Origin: JADCRZ01 sp037718865
GTDB taxonomy: Bacteria > Bacteroidota > Bacteroidia > Chitinophagales > Chitinophagaceae
Direction: 5' to 3'
Assembly: GCA_037718865.1 (NCBI GenBank)
Contig: JBBJMP010000019.1
Span: 52,320-116,319, forward strand
Length of the DNA stretch: 64,000 nucleotides
Shown here: in pieces, positions 46,573 to 56,749 of the stretch
Position numbering within the stretch: the stretch's first letter is position 1
Layout of the letters: every line of letters starts with the position of its first letter
Program-made: the position numbers and the translations under genes
The notes under the pieces: generated by a model
Told to the model about the DNA's origin: nothing
What the model saw: the letters and a program-made list of their open reading frames with translations, nothing else
Databases searched by the model: none

Positions 46573-47022
46573 GGCCAGGCGGCCCAGATAAAGAGAGCCT
46601 CCGGGGCAACGAAAATATTATCGAAATACCCGGATATAAAATTGCTGGCAGTGCAAACTGCCGAATGGGACAGGGCGAAAGCCATGACCCTGATGGAGAA
46701 CTGGATCCAGTCATATGGGAATAAGATGAATGCCGTTTTCGCCCATAATGATGAAATGGGCATAGGTGCTCTTCATGCCCTCGAACAGGCAAACCTGAAG
46801 GAAAAAGTTGTCGTGGTAAGTATTGATGCCATTAATGATGCACTCAGGGCGGTTAAGGAGGGAAGATTAAATGCAACTGTTTTTCAGGATGCAAGGGGAC
46901 AGGGAAAAGGAGCAGTAGAAATGGCAATGAAAATTGTCAATAAAAAGCCGTTAGGTGAAAAGAACATATTTATACCTTTTCGTTTGGTTACGAAAGAGAA
47001 TGTTGATCAATTTCTACGGTAA
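46573..47022 (+). pseudogene. rbsB: Truncated duplicate of the sugar-binding protein gene
   Basis: These 450 bp match 36368-36817 at roughly 97-98% identity by eye and end at the same stop codon. They encode the C-terminal 149 residues (GQAAQIKRASGATKILSKY to the stop) without start or signal. The left border, ggccaggcggccc, is shared with the source and adjoins the integrase remnant. About ten substitutions separate the two copies. Confidence 0.9.
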
Positions 47023-47516
47023 CCCGTGCCAGTTCCGGTTTCTGGCCCAGAGAACTACTGGTTTGGTACATGCACCAGCGTTGCCAGGTCAGTTGCCTCA
47101 TACCATGCAAATTGTGACAAATTAAAAAACTTATGACCGGGAAAAATCCCGGGGTCATCAGAGTTATCTCATCAGTGCAACATTATTAAAAGTCTACTGA
47201 ATGGATATTTAAAAAAACATATATTTGCCCTGTCGCAAAACCTGTATCGTTACAGGGACCTTTCCCTATTTTTACCTTTATAATTGCGCTCTATGTTATG
47301 TCCAATTCTACTTATCTCACATTCTTTTCATCGTTTCAAGAATGAGCTCAGGGAAAAAGAAAGATTTAGTGGTGCGAAACCCTGCGCCTCCCGATGTTTA
47401 GGTTATTCACATAAGTCATAGATATCTGCAGGGAGCCTGGTATTTATCATGCTGAAAGAATGCGTAAACGTTAAGTGCTGCCAGGTTGGCCGTAAGACAA
47501 AGTACCCATGTTAGAA
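47023..47516. other. Gene-free spacer
   Basis: About 494 bp without a supported gene. A short hairpin (gaccggga / tcccggggtc at about 47139-47159) could terminate transcription from the left, and cctgta/tacagg around 47240 is another small dyad. I see nothing else. Confidence 0.5.
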
Positions 47517-47554
47517 TAAGATAACGGGTGCATTTAAAAATTGTCGCTATCCGT

Positions 47555-48549
47555 TTAAGCGGCCTCTTTAATCAATTCTACTACTTTCCCCCACTGTTTA
47601 TTCATTGATAACACTCTTAGATTTAGCATATTTTGAGCGCCGTTGTTAGTCCATCTTTGCCCCGATTGTTTCATCCGCTTTTGCACTACTGTTCTGTGTG
47701 CTGATTCTATTGCACCCGACCCTATTATACCGGCACCTGTATTTTTATAGCATTGGTAATCCATTCTATAAGCATTGCTGGTATAATAATTAATCAGTGA
47801 TAGTGCGTCCCGGCTTTCACTATCTTTTCGTTTTATGTTTTTGATAACCGCTGTCACTTTACTTTGTAATAACAGTTCTTTTTGTTTTTCTGTCCATTTT
47901 TTCAGCTTCGCTTCATCAGTAAAAATAGTATTGGCAAATTGATGCAGGTGTTCACAAACATGATAATAGTCCAGTATGGATACGGCTAGCGGATAGGCAT
48001 CTTCTATCCAGTTTTTTATCCATGTTCCCCCATCAGCAATAAATACCAATCGCTTCCCCAATCTGCCATACGACTCTATTAACGTATCCATATGGCTGGT
48101 AAAATCCTTATGGTTTCCCAGGTGGGCTACGTATTGTGAATGCCTTATCCAGCTTGAGTTCCCGTTAGGGTCAATGCAAGAGTCGCTCGTAAACATCCTG
48201 CCCACTTTTACTTCCTTCCAACCTTCATCCCGGGTTAACAGCATAGAGCCGTCTGCTTCCACATACAACACTTCGCCTTTCTTTACCGGTTCTAACGACC
48301 GGCAAACATTTACTTCCTTTTCAGCTAACTTGCCGTAGCAATCTGTTACCAGATAAACCTGGGAGGTACTCACTTGTATATCTATAAATTTTTCCAGCAC
48401 CTCATTGCATCTTTGATAACAATCCATCTGGCCAGCATACACCAATAGTTCCTGCAAATGAGGACTTATTTGAAAACCATTCGCACCATTACTAAAACTA
48501 TGGGTTTTATTTATACTGACTTTCCCAAATTTGGTGAGTGTTTTTTTTT
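47555..48549 (-). CDS. ISKra4-like transposase, ORF B (reached by -1 frameshift)
   Basis: From the run of nine A at 48549-48541 (minus strand), the -1 frame reads KTLTKFGKVSINKTH and on through LQELLVYAGQMDCYQRCNEVLEKF to a DDE-type core (YVEADGSMLL, FIADGGTWIKNW, SILDYYHVCEHLHQFA, GSGAIESAHRTVVQKRMKQSGQRWT). The first in-frame Met is at 48457, giving 300 residues, but fusion with ORF A gives the natural full-length enzyme. The motifs match the ISKra4 family. Confidence 0.85.
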
Positions 48550-48744
48550 ACGCCTGTCGGCCGGTACGTCACTTATATTTGCTTCCAAGACTGACCTGCC
48601 CAGGTCCCGCCATATTTTCTCAAACTCTTTTTCGTAGTCGTAAAAATTATCAATTTTATTTAAGGCTTGTAATTCTGCATACCGCTTTTGCGCTAAGGCA
48701 ATGAAATTGGCTTCCGTCATGGGTTGGTAGATTTGGTTTGCCAA
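48511..48744 (-). CDS. ISKra4-like transposase, ORF A (N-terminal)
   Basis: The 77-residue ORF starts at MANQIYQPMTEANF and ends just after the slippery run (DRRKKKHSPNLGKSV). Its body up to DRRKKK forms the N-terminus of the full transposase, after which the -1 frame continues without loss. The A run (CGT AAA AAA AAA CAC) suits programmed -1 slippage. It could also be a plain one-base indel. Confidence 0.75.
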   Translation of the reverse strand: MANQIYQPMTEANFIALAQKRYAELQALNKIDNFYDYEKEFEKIWRDLGRSVLEANISDVPADRRKKKHSPNLGKSV

Positions 48745-48908
48745 ATTTAGCCATTTTTTTATGCGACAATTTTAAATGCACCCTAAGATAACATCCAATT
48801 CAGGAATTCCCGTTAGCTTTGTAAACCAATAGGCCGGCCCGCAAGAATTCAGCCCTCACATACGTTGGTCCCCAAACAAGGACTTCACTTAAACCAAAAC
48901 CACTCGCC

Positions 48909-50573
48909 ATGAGTAAACATCAATTGCTGTTTTTAAAGATCGCCACCCGGTTTTTCCTGCTCCTGCTGACCGTTTTAACAGGCATAATGGTAAACGGGCA
49001 GTCAAATGCAAGCCTTGCCGGAAGGATTACGGAAGAAAAAACGGGTAAGGCTTTAGCAGGTGTTACGGTGCGCCTGGAAAACGGGTCCACGGGCCTGGAC
49101 AAAGCCACCGATAACGACGGGAATTATTTGTTTGATGCCGTGACACCTGGTTCATATACACTAACGGTTACCTATATTGGCTTCGTAAAACAGACGAAAG
49201 ATATTGTTATTACTAACGGCCAACGGCAGGTGCAGCACTTGGCACTTACGGAAGAGATTGCGCAATTAGACCAGGTGGTGGTGGTAGGTTATGGCTCGTT
49301 GCAAAAGCGGGATCTGACGGGGTCGGTGGCGACGCTGGATAACAAGCTGATCAGGAGCTTACCCGTTGCTACGATCGACCAGAAAATGGTTGGACAGGTA
49401 GCGGGCGTTCAAGTGCAACAGTTATCTGGTTCACCGGGAGGAGGAAGTTCCGTGAAGATACGGGGCAGCGGATCCCTCGGCGCCGGCAATGAACCTTTGT
49501 ACGTGGTAGACGGCATGCCTTATTCTGCCGGGATGAACCAGAACCTGAACCCGCTGATCTTTATAAATCCAAATGATATTGAATCGATCACCGTTCTGAA
49601 AGACGCTTCATCCACGGCGATCTACGGTTCCCGCGGCGCGAACGGGGTTATCATGATTACCACTAAAAAAGCGGCAACCGACCGCACCGAAGTGAATGTT
49701 TCGGTAATGGCCGGCGTACAGCAGGTTCCTCAGCGGGGAAGGCCGCAGATGATGAACCAGCGCGAATTTGTTGAACTGCAACGCGAGAAGATCGGTATCA
49801 AGGTGCGCCAGTTGGAAAACAGGGAGCCGGTCAATGCGGACTATCCCGTGGAATACCAGAACCCGGCAAGTCTTTACGGAGAGGGTACGGACTGGTACAA
49901 TCTCCTGTTAAGGCCTGCCCTTATCCAGGAGCAAAACGTCAGCCTGCTGAAAGGTAGTAAGGAATCACGTATCAATTTCAGCCTGGGACATTACAAACAG
50001 GATGGCGTATTGCGGTATACCGGCGTGGAAAGATTCAGCGGAAAGCTGGGTATGGAATCCAACATCGGCAAGCGTATCAAGATAGGCGCTTCATTGCAGC
50101 CCGCTTATATCTCCCAGAACCGCACGAATACCAACGCAAACCGCGAAGACATACTTGGTGTTTCCATTTGGGCAAACCCCACTTTGAATCCTTACAACGA
50201 TAAGGGGGAGCTGATTCCCTACCTCGTTTCTCCTCAAAACAAATATCATTCGGCCTGGAGCTTTGTCAACCCATTGTTCAACCTGCGGGAAACAAAACAA
50301 ACAGACAAGGGCTTCCAGAGCCTGGGCCTGGCTTATTTTGAATGGAAAATAAACCAGGAGTTGACCCTCAGATCATCACTGAACACCAACTGGTCCACCT
50401 CAAAGTATTTTCAATACATACCCAGCACTGTCGGCTCATCCAACACACCCCCCACTACCGGCACCGGCAGGTCAACCAGCATTACTGGTGAAAACTTTGA
50501 CTGGCTGATCGAAAATACGGCCACGTATGAACATGCTGCTGAGCAATGTCATTCCCGCTATCACGGGTTTTAA
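48909..50573 (+). pseudogene. SusC-family transporter, N-terminal part (internally deleted)
   Basis: The 554-residue frame has a signal (about 12-31), carboxypeptidase-like domain, TonB-box-like LDQVVVVGY, plug (VATIDQKMVGQVAGVQV, EPLYVVDGMPYSAG) and the first part of the barrel up to NFDWLIENTATYEH. The next bases, GCTGCTGAGCAATG, belong to a much later barrel segment in another frame, so about 150-250 residues are missing and the product ends out of frame (AAEQCHSRYHGF). It cannot form a complete barrel. Confidence 0.85.
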
Positions 50574-51474
50574 TACACAGATCGTGAATATGGGTAATGT
50601 TCGAAACAGGGGATTGGAGATTGCCCTGGGAGGCACACCGGTTTCGTCACGTAATTTTCAATGGGATGTAAACGTCAACCTTTCCATAAACCGGAACAAG
50701 GTGCTTTCACTTAATGAGAACGGAGACCGCATATTTTCCGGGAACAATGATAATAATTCCACGCATGTCACCGTGGTAGGAAAGCCCATAGGCCAGTTTT
50801 TCGGGTATGTCTTGCAGGGCTTATATACGCCGCAAGACCTGTCAGATCCCACTGTCCCCAAATATCCGCAGGTATATGCAGGTGCGGGTAAGTACGCTGA
50901 TATAAACGGCGACGGGCGCATCACGGACCTGCTCGATTATACCATTATCGGAAACCCGTATCCTGATGCCATTTTCGGAATTTCAAATAGTTTTTCCTAC
51001 AGGAATATCAGCCTTTCCGTTATTATGAACGGGCAAATAGGCGGACAGGTAGTCAACGGCTTGCGGCAGACGGTGGATAACCTGCAGGGATTTTTTAACG
51101 TGAGCAAGGAATGGGTGAACCGCTGGCACAGTACCCAGGACCCGGGTGACGGAAAACACTATGGCGTCCCCAGTACTATGCCAAGCCTCGGCCACCGGCT
51201 GAATAGTGTTTGGATAGAAGATGCTTCGTTCCTGAGAATTGCGAACGTCACCCTCGGATATACCTTACCGGTAGAATGGATGAAGCGCAGCGGCTTTATG
51301 AACGGGGGACGTATATACGTCACCGTTCAAAACCTGGCCATGTTTACCCGTTACGGCGGCGCCAACCCTGAGGGCCAATCGGTAAACATCAATAACACAT
51401 TGTCCCCAGGTTACGATATGACCTCTTACCCGTTATCAAGAGTAGTATCCGCCGGCCTTAACCTGTCGTTTTAA
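50527..51474 (+). pseudogene. SusC-family transporter, C-terminal part
   Basis: This 315-residue frame (starting inside the previous one) reads MLLSNVIPAITGFNTQIVNMGNVRNRGLEI and carries the SusC C-terminal blocks GDINGDGRITDLLD-like (ADINGDGRITDLLDYTIIGNPYPD), FLRIANVTLGYTLP and the final SAGLNLSF. It continues the barrel after the deletion. The SusD gene follows at 62 bp, so this pair was once a normal SusC/SusD unit. Confidence 0.85.
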
Positions 51475-51535
51475 ATGCACCAGCCACATGGGACCATCAT
51501 TTTCTAAACACGTTTTCTGACATTATTACCACGTT

Positions 51536-53014
51536 ATGAAAAAATTATCTTTGCTGATTGGCATATTCGTTTTTGTATCCTGCAAAAAGGACTTTCTGAC
51601 CATTTACCCCGAGAACGCCTTAAACGAGGGCAACTTCTATAATTCTGAAAAGGAATATATCCTGCTGGCCAATGGATGTTACCTGGGTATGCGTAACTAC
51701 GAGAAAGAGCAACATTGGGTTATGGCTGAATTGCCTTCGGACAATGGCAGCTTCCAGTATAATAATGTGACGGGTGAGCCATCAAAAGGTGTCATTGACC
51801 AGTTGCTTTTTGTCTCCAACAACATCATTTATTCAAGCTTCTGGAACTTTTCCTATGGCGGCATAACGAACTGTAATAAACTATTAAGTGAAATTGACCG
51901 GGAAGGCGTCACATGGTCCAAAGAATCGTTAAAAGACCGGTGCGCCGGAGAAGCATCGTTTTTACGCAGCCTGTATTACTTTAACCTGGTGAGGCAGTTT
52001 GGCGGGGTCCCCCTTGTATTGGAACCGATCATTTCCAGCGAGGCAGTAAACATTAAAAGGTCCACGGAAGACCAGGTATACACGCAAATAGTGGCCGACC
52101 TCAAACAGGCGATCACGCACTTTACTGCTGCGCGGGATGTGGAAGAAAACGGCCGGGCAAACTTCGGTGCAGCCAATGCATTGTTAGGCAAAGTATATCT
52201 TACCCTTCATAAAAATGCCGAAGCGGAAACCATGCTGAAAACGGTGATCGATTCAAAAAAATATGACCTGCTTCCAAACTATGCCGATGTATTCAATCCC
52301 TCAAAAAAAGATTACAAGGAAACTGTCTTCGCCATCCAGTATTCGGAAAACAGTACGGAATTGGCGAACCGGTTTATTTTCTGGTTTGCCCCCTGGAACT
52401 CTGCAGGCGCGGTGACCAAACGGCCGAACATCAGCATCATCTCAGGCGGATGGAACCAGCCGACCGATGACCTGCTCAATGCTTTCGAGCCCGGAGACAT
52501 ACGGAAAAACGTTTCCATAGGTATCTATAACGGCAAGGATTGGGACGGTATCGTAAAACCCATTCCTTACTGTACTAAATATTTCCCGCCTATATCTGCC
52601 CCTGACGACAGGGCCGGTGATAATTTTCCGGTCATCCGTTATTCGGATGTATTATTGATGTATGCCGAAGTGCTGAACGAGCTGGGACGTACCGGTGAGG
52701 CCCTTCCTTACGTGCAGCAGGTGCGTAACCGCGCGGGACTAACCAGGGTGCTGGAAGGTTATTCAAAAGAAACATTAGCTGAACTGATCGCAAAGGAACG
52801 CCAGGTGGAATTCTGTTTTGAGAATCAACGCTGGTACGACCTGAAAAGGACGGGCAAGGCTCTCGAAGTGTTAGCCGCTCACGGCGCACGTGAAAAAGTA
52901 AAGAGGACTTATTTATTCCCCACCGCTTTCCAGGTAGCTCCTTATAAATTATTGGCTCCGATACCTGAAATCCAGGTAGTGATCAACCAGCTCGAACAAA
53001 ATCGGGGTTATTAA
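51536..53014 (+). CDS. SusD/RagB-family outer-membrane lipoprotein
   Basis: The 492 residues have a lipoprotein signal (FVSCKKDFL, about Cys16), the N-terminal YPENALNEGNFY region, EASFLRSLYYFNLVRQFGGVPLVLEPI, and C-terminal VQQVRNRAGLTRV and KERQVEFCFENQRWYDLKRTG, all typical SusD signatures. It is intact although its SusC partner is broken, so it could only function with another SusC. It is followed by two sulfatases. Confidence 0.95.
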   Translation: MKKLSLLIGIFVFVSCKKDFLTIYPENALNEGNFYNSEKEYILLANGCYLGMRNYEKEQHWVMAELPSDNGSFQYNNVTGEPSKGVIDQLLFVSNNIIYSSFWNFSYGGITNCNKLLSEIDREGVTWSKESLKDRCAGEASFLRSLYYFNLVRQFGGVPLVLEPIISSEAVNIKRSTEDQVYTQIVADLKQAITHFTAARDVEENGRANFGAANALLGKVYLTLHKNAEAETMLKTVIDSKKYDLLPNYADVFNPSKKDYKETVFAIQYSENSTELANRFIFWFAPWNSAGAVTKRPNISIISGGWNQPTDDLLNAFEPGDIRKNVSIGIYNGKDWDGIVKPIPYCTKYFPPISAPDDRAGDNFPVIRYSDVLLMYAEVLNELGRTGEALPYVQQVRNRAGLTRVLEGYSKETLAELIAKERQVEFCFENQRWYDLKRTGKALEVLAAHGAREKVKRTYLFPTAFQVAPYKLLAPIPEIQVVINQLEQNRGY

Positions 53015-53029
53015 ATCAAACAATAAAAA

Positions 53030-54475
53030 ATGATTATGACAAGGATCTCCCTGACTATAGCCTTACTGGCCTTAATTCCCTGTTTTGTTAATTCCCAGGA
53101 TAAAAAGCCTAATGTCATCTATATTATCGTGGACCAGTGGCGGGCACAGGCAACCGGGTATTCGGGTGACAAAAATGTAAGCACCCCGAACCTCGACCGG
53201 CTGGCTTCCCGGAGTATGAACGTTAAGAATGCGGTATCCGGCATGCCGGTCTGCACGCCCTACCGGGCTTCGTTGATGACGGGCCAGTACCCCCTGACAA
53301 CGGGCGTTTTCATGAATGATGTCATGCTGGATACGTCGAGGACCACCATAGCCAAAGTTTTCCGGCAAAATGGATACAATACCGGGTTTATCGGCAAGTG
53401 GCACATTGATGGCCATGGCCGGAACAGCTATATCCCGGAAAACAGGCGCCAGGGTTTTGAATACTTTAAAGCCCTGGAATGCACACATGACTACAACAAT
53501 TCCCTTTATTATGCCGGTAACTCAGACAACAAATTAGTATGGGAGGGATATGATGCCCTGGCCCAGAGCGAAGATGCTTCCGATTATATCAGGCAGCAGT
53601 CAAAGACCGGCAAGCCATTCATGCTGTTTATCTCGCTGGCACCTCCGCACGATCCTTATCAAACGGCCCCGGCAAAATACAAGGCCATGTATGAAAACAA
53701 GGAGCTGGCGATAAATGCCAATGTGCCTGCGGAGTTTCGGGAAAAAGTGAAAAAAGACCTGAAAGGATATTATGCTCATATGACAGCACTGGATGATTGT
53801 ATAGGGATGATCTGGCAGGCCATCAAAGATGCGGGGATCGAGAATAATTCCATATTGGTTTTTTCCGCAGACCATGGCGACCTGCTTGGCGCACATGGCT
53901 CCTGGAACAAGCAACAGCCTTATGAAGAAAGTATCCGGGTGCCTTTCCTCATCCATCATCCGGCAACCCTTGGCACAAAAGGCAAAACGAGTACGGTACT
54001 TTTGAATACGCCCGATATCATGCCTACCCTGTTGGGGTTTGCGCATATACCTGTTCCCGCATCGGTAGAGGGTAAGGATCTCTCACCGGTTATGTTGGGA
54101 AAAAGGAAAGATGATATCACCGAAACACTTATCGCCTGCGTACAGCCCTTTGGCCAATGGAACCGTAAGGCAGGGGGAAGGGAATACCGGGGAATTGTTA
54201 CCAAACAATATACCTATACCAGAGATCTAAAAGGGGGATGGTTGCTGTATGATAATATAAAAGATCCGTTTCAATTAAATAACCTGATTGATCAGCCGGA
54301 CATCAGACAGGTGCAGCAAGACCTTGATGCAAGGCTGGCAAAAAAACTGCGCGAAAGAAAGGATGACTTCAGGCCGGGCATGGAGTATGTAAAAAAATGG
54401 AATTACGTGGTCGATGAAAACGAGACGGTGCCTTACAACAAAATAAATTTTGAAGGAAAGCCCATTGTTGAATGA
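53030..54475 (+). CDS. Sulfatase, secreted
   Basis: The 481-residue enzyme has a signal peptide (about 5-22) and the sulfatase core: PNVIYIIVDQWRAQATGY (one Asp of the usual DD pair is replaced: IIVDQ), the activation site CTPYRASLMTG with Cys75, GKWHIDGHG, and SADHGDLLGAHG. It follows SusD by 15 bp, suggesting one transcript. Target unknown; the DQW start is typical of one Bacteroidota sulfatase group. Confidence 0.94.
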   Translation: MIMTRISLTIALLALIPCFVNSQDKKPNVIYIIVDQWRAQATGYSGDKNVSTPNLDRLASRSMNVKNAVSGMPVCTPYRASLMTGQYPLTTGVFMNDVMLDTSRTTIAKVFRQNGYNTGFIGKWHIDGHGRNSYIPENRRQGFEYFKALECTHDYNNSLYYAGNSDNKLVWEGYDALAQSEDASDYIRQQSKTGKPFMLFISLAPPHDPYQTAPAKYKAMYENKELAINANVPAEFREKVKKDLKGYYAHMTALDDCIGMIWQAIKDAGIENNSILVFSADHGDLLGAHGSWNKQQPYEESIRVPFLIHHPATLGTKGKTSTVLLNTPDIMPTLLGFAHIPVPASVEGKDLSPVMLGKRKDDITETLIACVQPFGQWNRKAGGREYRGIVTKQYTYTRDLKGGWLLYDNIKDPFQLNNLIDQPDIRQVQQDLDARLAKKLRERKDDFRPGMEYVKKWNYVVDENETVPYNKINFEGKPIVE

Positions 54476-54584
54476 GATGGAGGCACCGGTTGCTAGCCTC
54501 GGGTATTAATGTTCAATGGACAATGTTCAATGATCAATATTCAATTATATTTGAGGGTTTGGATCTGTTTAACATTGAACCTTA

Positions 54585-54663
54585 CCCGTGGCTGGTGTTT
54601 TTTCACCAACCACCAGCGGAGAAAACGCCCCGCTTTCCCGTGGTGTTTTCATCAACCACGGGA
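54585..54663. repeat. Palindromic repeats between the sulfatase genes
   Basis: Two adjacent hairpins: about 54590-54616 (ctggtg...caccaaccaccag) and 54636-54663 (tcccgtggt...accacggga, perfect 9-bp arms). Before them, 54506-54545 repeats the words caatgttcaatg/atcaatattcaat. No gene is present in the 265-bp spacer. Confidence 0.5.
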
Positions 54664-54740
54664 GTTGTTTGGCAATGTAACGGATGATGATGCCGCAACG
54701 GAAGGCTGTACCGATTATAAATAAACTAATTTGACCGTCT

Positions 54741-56165
54741 ATGAATAAACGAAGATATTTCCTGATCATCCCCATCATCGGTTTATTAATTCCGATGATT
54801 TTTCTTTCACTCAGGAAGAAACAGCAGGCAAGGCCGAATATCATTTTCCTGGTAGCGGATGACCTGCGGTATAATTCAGTGGGTTGCATGGGAAACTCTA
54901 TTGTCAGAACACCAAATATTGACCGGCTGGCCAGCCAGGGGACGGTCTTCAAAAATGCGTATGTAACCAGCTCGATCTGTTGTATCAGCCGGGCAAGTAT
55001 CTTTAGCGGACAGTATGCTGCCAGGCACCGCATTGTTGATTTTACTACCGATTTTTCCGATTCAGCCCGTATGAATAATTTTCCTTGGCTGCTCCGGCGT
55101 AACGGGTATTATACCGGGTTTATCGGGAAGTATGGCGTGGGGACCCACCTGCCTCAATCAGACTATGATTACTGGAAGGGTTTTGGGGGCCAGGGTGTGT
55201 TTTTCTATAAAGATGCTGCGGGCAAGCCCCTTCATAGTACCGATATGATGGGTGACCAGGCTGTGGAATTTTTAAAAACCAGGGATAAGTCAAAGCCCTT
55301 TTGCCTGCAGGTAAGCTTTAAGGCCCCCCATGTGGAGGATAACAATAAGCTTCATAACGGCTATGTGTATAGTCCCTTTTATGAAAATTATTATAGTAAG
55401 GAAACCATCCCTCCCTCCCCTACCGGCGACAACAAGTTTTATCTAGCTTTTCCCGAACCCTTCCGGTTTAATGCAAAGGGTATTCCCAACGAAGCCAGGG
55501 TGAGGTGGGATCAGCGGTTTTCCACACCTGCGAAATACCAGGAATCCGTTAAAGCGTATTACCGGTTGGTGACCGGGATTGATGATGCCATAAAAAGGAT
55601 CGTGGAGGAACTGGCAAAAAAAGGACTGGAAAAAAATACGGTGATCGTGTTCTCGAGCGACAATGGTTACGCTTTCGGGGATCATGGCATGGAAGGCAAA
55701 TGGTTTGGCCAGAATGAATCCATACGGGTACCAGCCATCATTTACGATGGCAGGAGTCCGCAGGATCAGCATAACAACGATCAGCTCGTCCTGAATATCG
55801 ACCTGGCGCCCACCATCCTGGATTATGCCGGCATACGTGTTCCTGCTTCCATGCAGGGCGGCAGCCTGAAGCCCATGGCTGAAGGAAAGTCGCCTTCCTG
55901 GAGAAAGGAGTTTTACTATGAGCACCAGTATGATACCGAAGGGTCGAAAGTGTACCTGCCCAAGTCTGAAGGTTTTGTAGAACTTCGATACAAGTACATG
56001 CGGTACTTCAATGGCCAGGATCCGGATAATTATTTCTACGAGGAATTGTATGATCAGCTGCTTGATCCGTTTGAAGTGCATAACCTGTCTAACAGTCCGG
56101 TAGAGTCGGCGTTGAAAGATCAGATGATAAAAAAGATGAAGCGAATGAGAAGCGAACTAAAATAG
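54741..56165 (+). CDS. Sulfatase-like protein with a non-canonical activation site
   Basis: The 474-residue protein has an N-terminal signal/membrane segment (about 6-24) and the sulfatase fold with RPNIIFLVADDLRYNSVG. The activation site reads Cys80-Cys81-Ile82-Ser83-Arg84 followed by ASIFSGQY, so the usual Pro or Ala of C-x-P/A-x-R is Ile. FIGKYGVGTHL (where most have GKWH), SSDNGYAFGDHG and KGHRxPxxI-like (NESIRVPAII) follow. The metal-binding residues look retained. It may still be modified, or act differently. It lies 265 bp after the sulfatase upstream, separated by palindromes. Confidence 0.9.
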   Translation: MNKRRYFLIIPIIGLLIPMIFLSLRKKQQARPNIIFLVADDLRYNSVGCMGNSIVRTPNIDRLASQGTVFKNAYVTSSICCISRASIFSGQYAARHRIVDFTTDFSDSARMNNFPWLLRRNGYYTGFIGKYGVGTHLPQSDYDYWKGFGGQGVFFYKDAAGKPLHSTDMMGDQAVEFLKTRDKSKPFCLQVSFKAPHVEDNNKLHNGYVYSPFYENYYSKETIPPSPTGDNKFYLAFPEPFRFNAKGIPNEARVRWDQRFSTPAKYQESVKAYYRLVTGIDDAIKRIVEELAKKGLEKNTVIVFSSDNGYAFGDHGMEGKWFGQNESIRVPAIIYDGRSPQDQHNNDQLVLNIDLAPTILDYAGIRVPASMQGGSLKPMAEGKSPSWRKEFYYEHQYDTEGSKVYLPKSEGFVELRYKYMRYFNGQDPDNYFYEELYDQLLDPFEVHNLSNSPVESALKDQMIKKMKRMRSELK

Positions 56166-56749
56166 ACATGACCTCTTCGCAACCCGCTGCCTGAGACAGT
56201 CGCCGACACTAACCGTAACAAGACGAATTATGCAGAAATAACGGTCTTTCCAAATCCTTTCCAAAAAACAACAAACATCCGGATGCGCGTCCGGGAAGAT
56301 GTGTTTGTAAAATTAGAGTAATAATTCGGTGAATACCACCTTTGATTTCGCTTAGCAGCTCATTAGCTTTGCAAGTCACCAATACAAGAGACTTGCATGG
56401 AACAGAAAAAAGCGGGCATAAGATATTTAAATTAGCGCATATACATACACTTTATATAATTGTTAAATAGCCATTAACTAATCAGTCCGGCAATTAGTCC
56501 GCAAGTAAGTACCATCTTTTTCATTTAATTCTGTGCTTGCTTTTATATAACTGTTTATAAGCTTGAAGTTTTTTGTGATCCTGCGGGATGAAGGAAAGAT
56601 TTGAGTGGTTACTTTGTGCAGGCCTTCTAATATGGCAATAACCGGGACTAATACGAGCTTAAGCTGTTTCATATGCCATGTTCGTTATTTAATTGCAATC
56701 TTTAACGGCGGTAGTGTCACTCTATCGAAGCCTGGGCAGTGAATGTTAG
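56166..56749 (+). pseudogene. T9SS sorting-domain remnant in a gene-free spacer
   Basis: From about 56217 the plus strand reads NKTNYAEITVFPNPFQKTTN and IRMRVREDVFVKLE then stop (56322). This is a truncated start of a type A T9SS sorting domain (FPNPFxxxTxIxYxV). No parent gene precedes it: the sulfatase stop is at 56165. The remaining 430 bp have no gene I can support. Confidence 0.6.

Larger units (their letters stand above)
47526..48783 (-). mobile_element. ISKra4-like insertion sequence with 9-bp target duplication
   Basis: The ends are near-perfect inverted repeats of 21-22 bp (47526-47547 and 48763-48783, gggtgcattta... and its inverse). They are flanked by the exact direct repeat TAAGATAAC at 47517-47525 and 48784-48792. 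The element is 1258 bp and carries a transposase split over two frames. The clean duplication shows a simple insertion. Confidence 0.92.

Noticed and set aside
56478..56672. 64-residue minus-strand ORF
   Set aside because: No family match, poor composition and no supporting context; likely chance.
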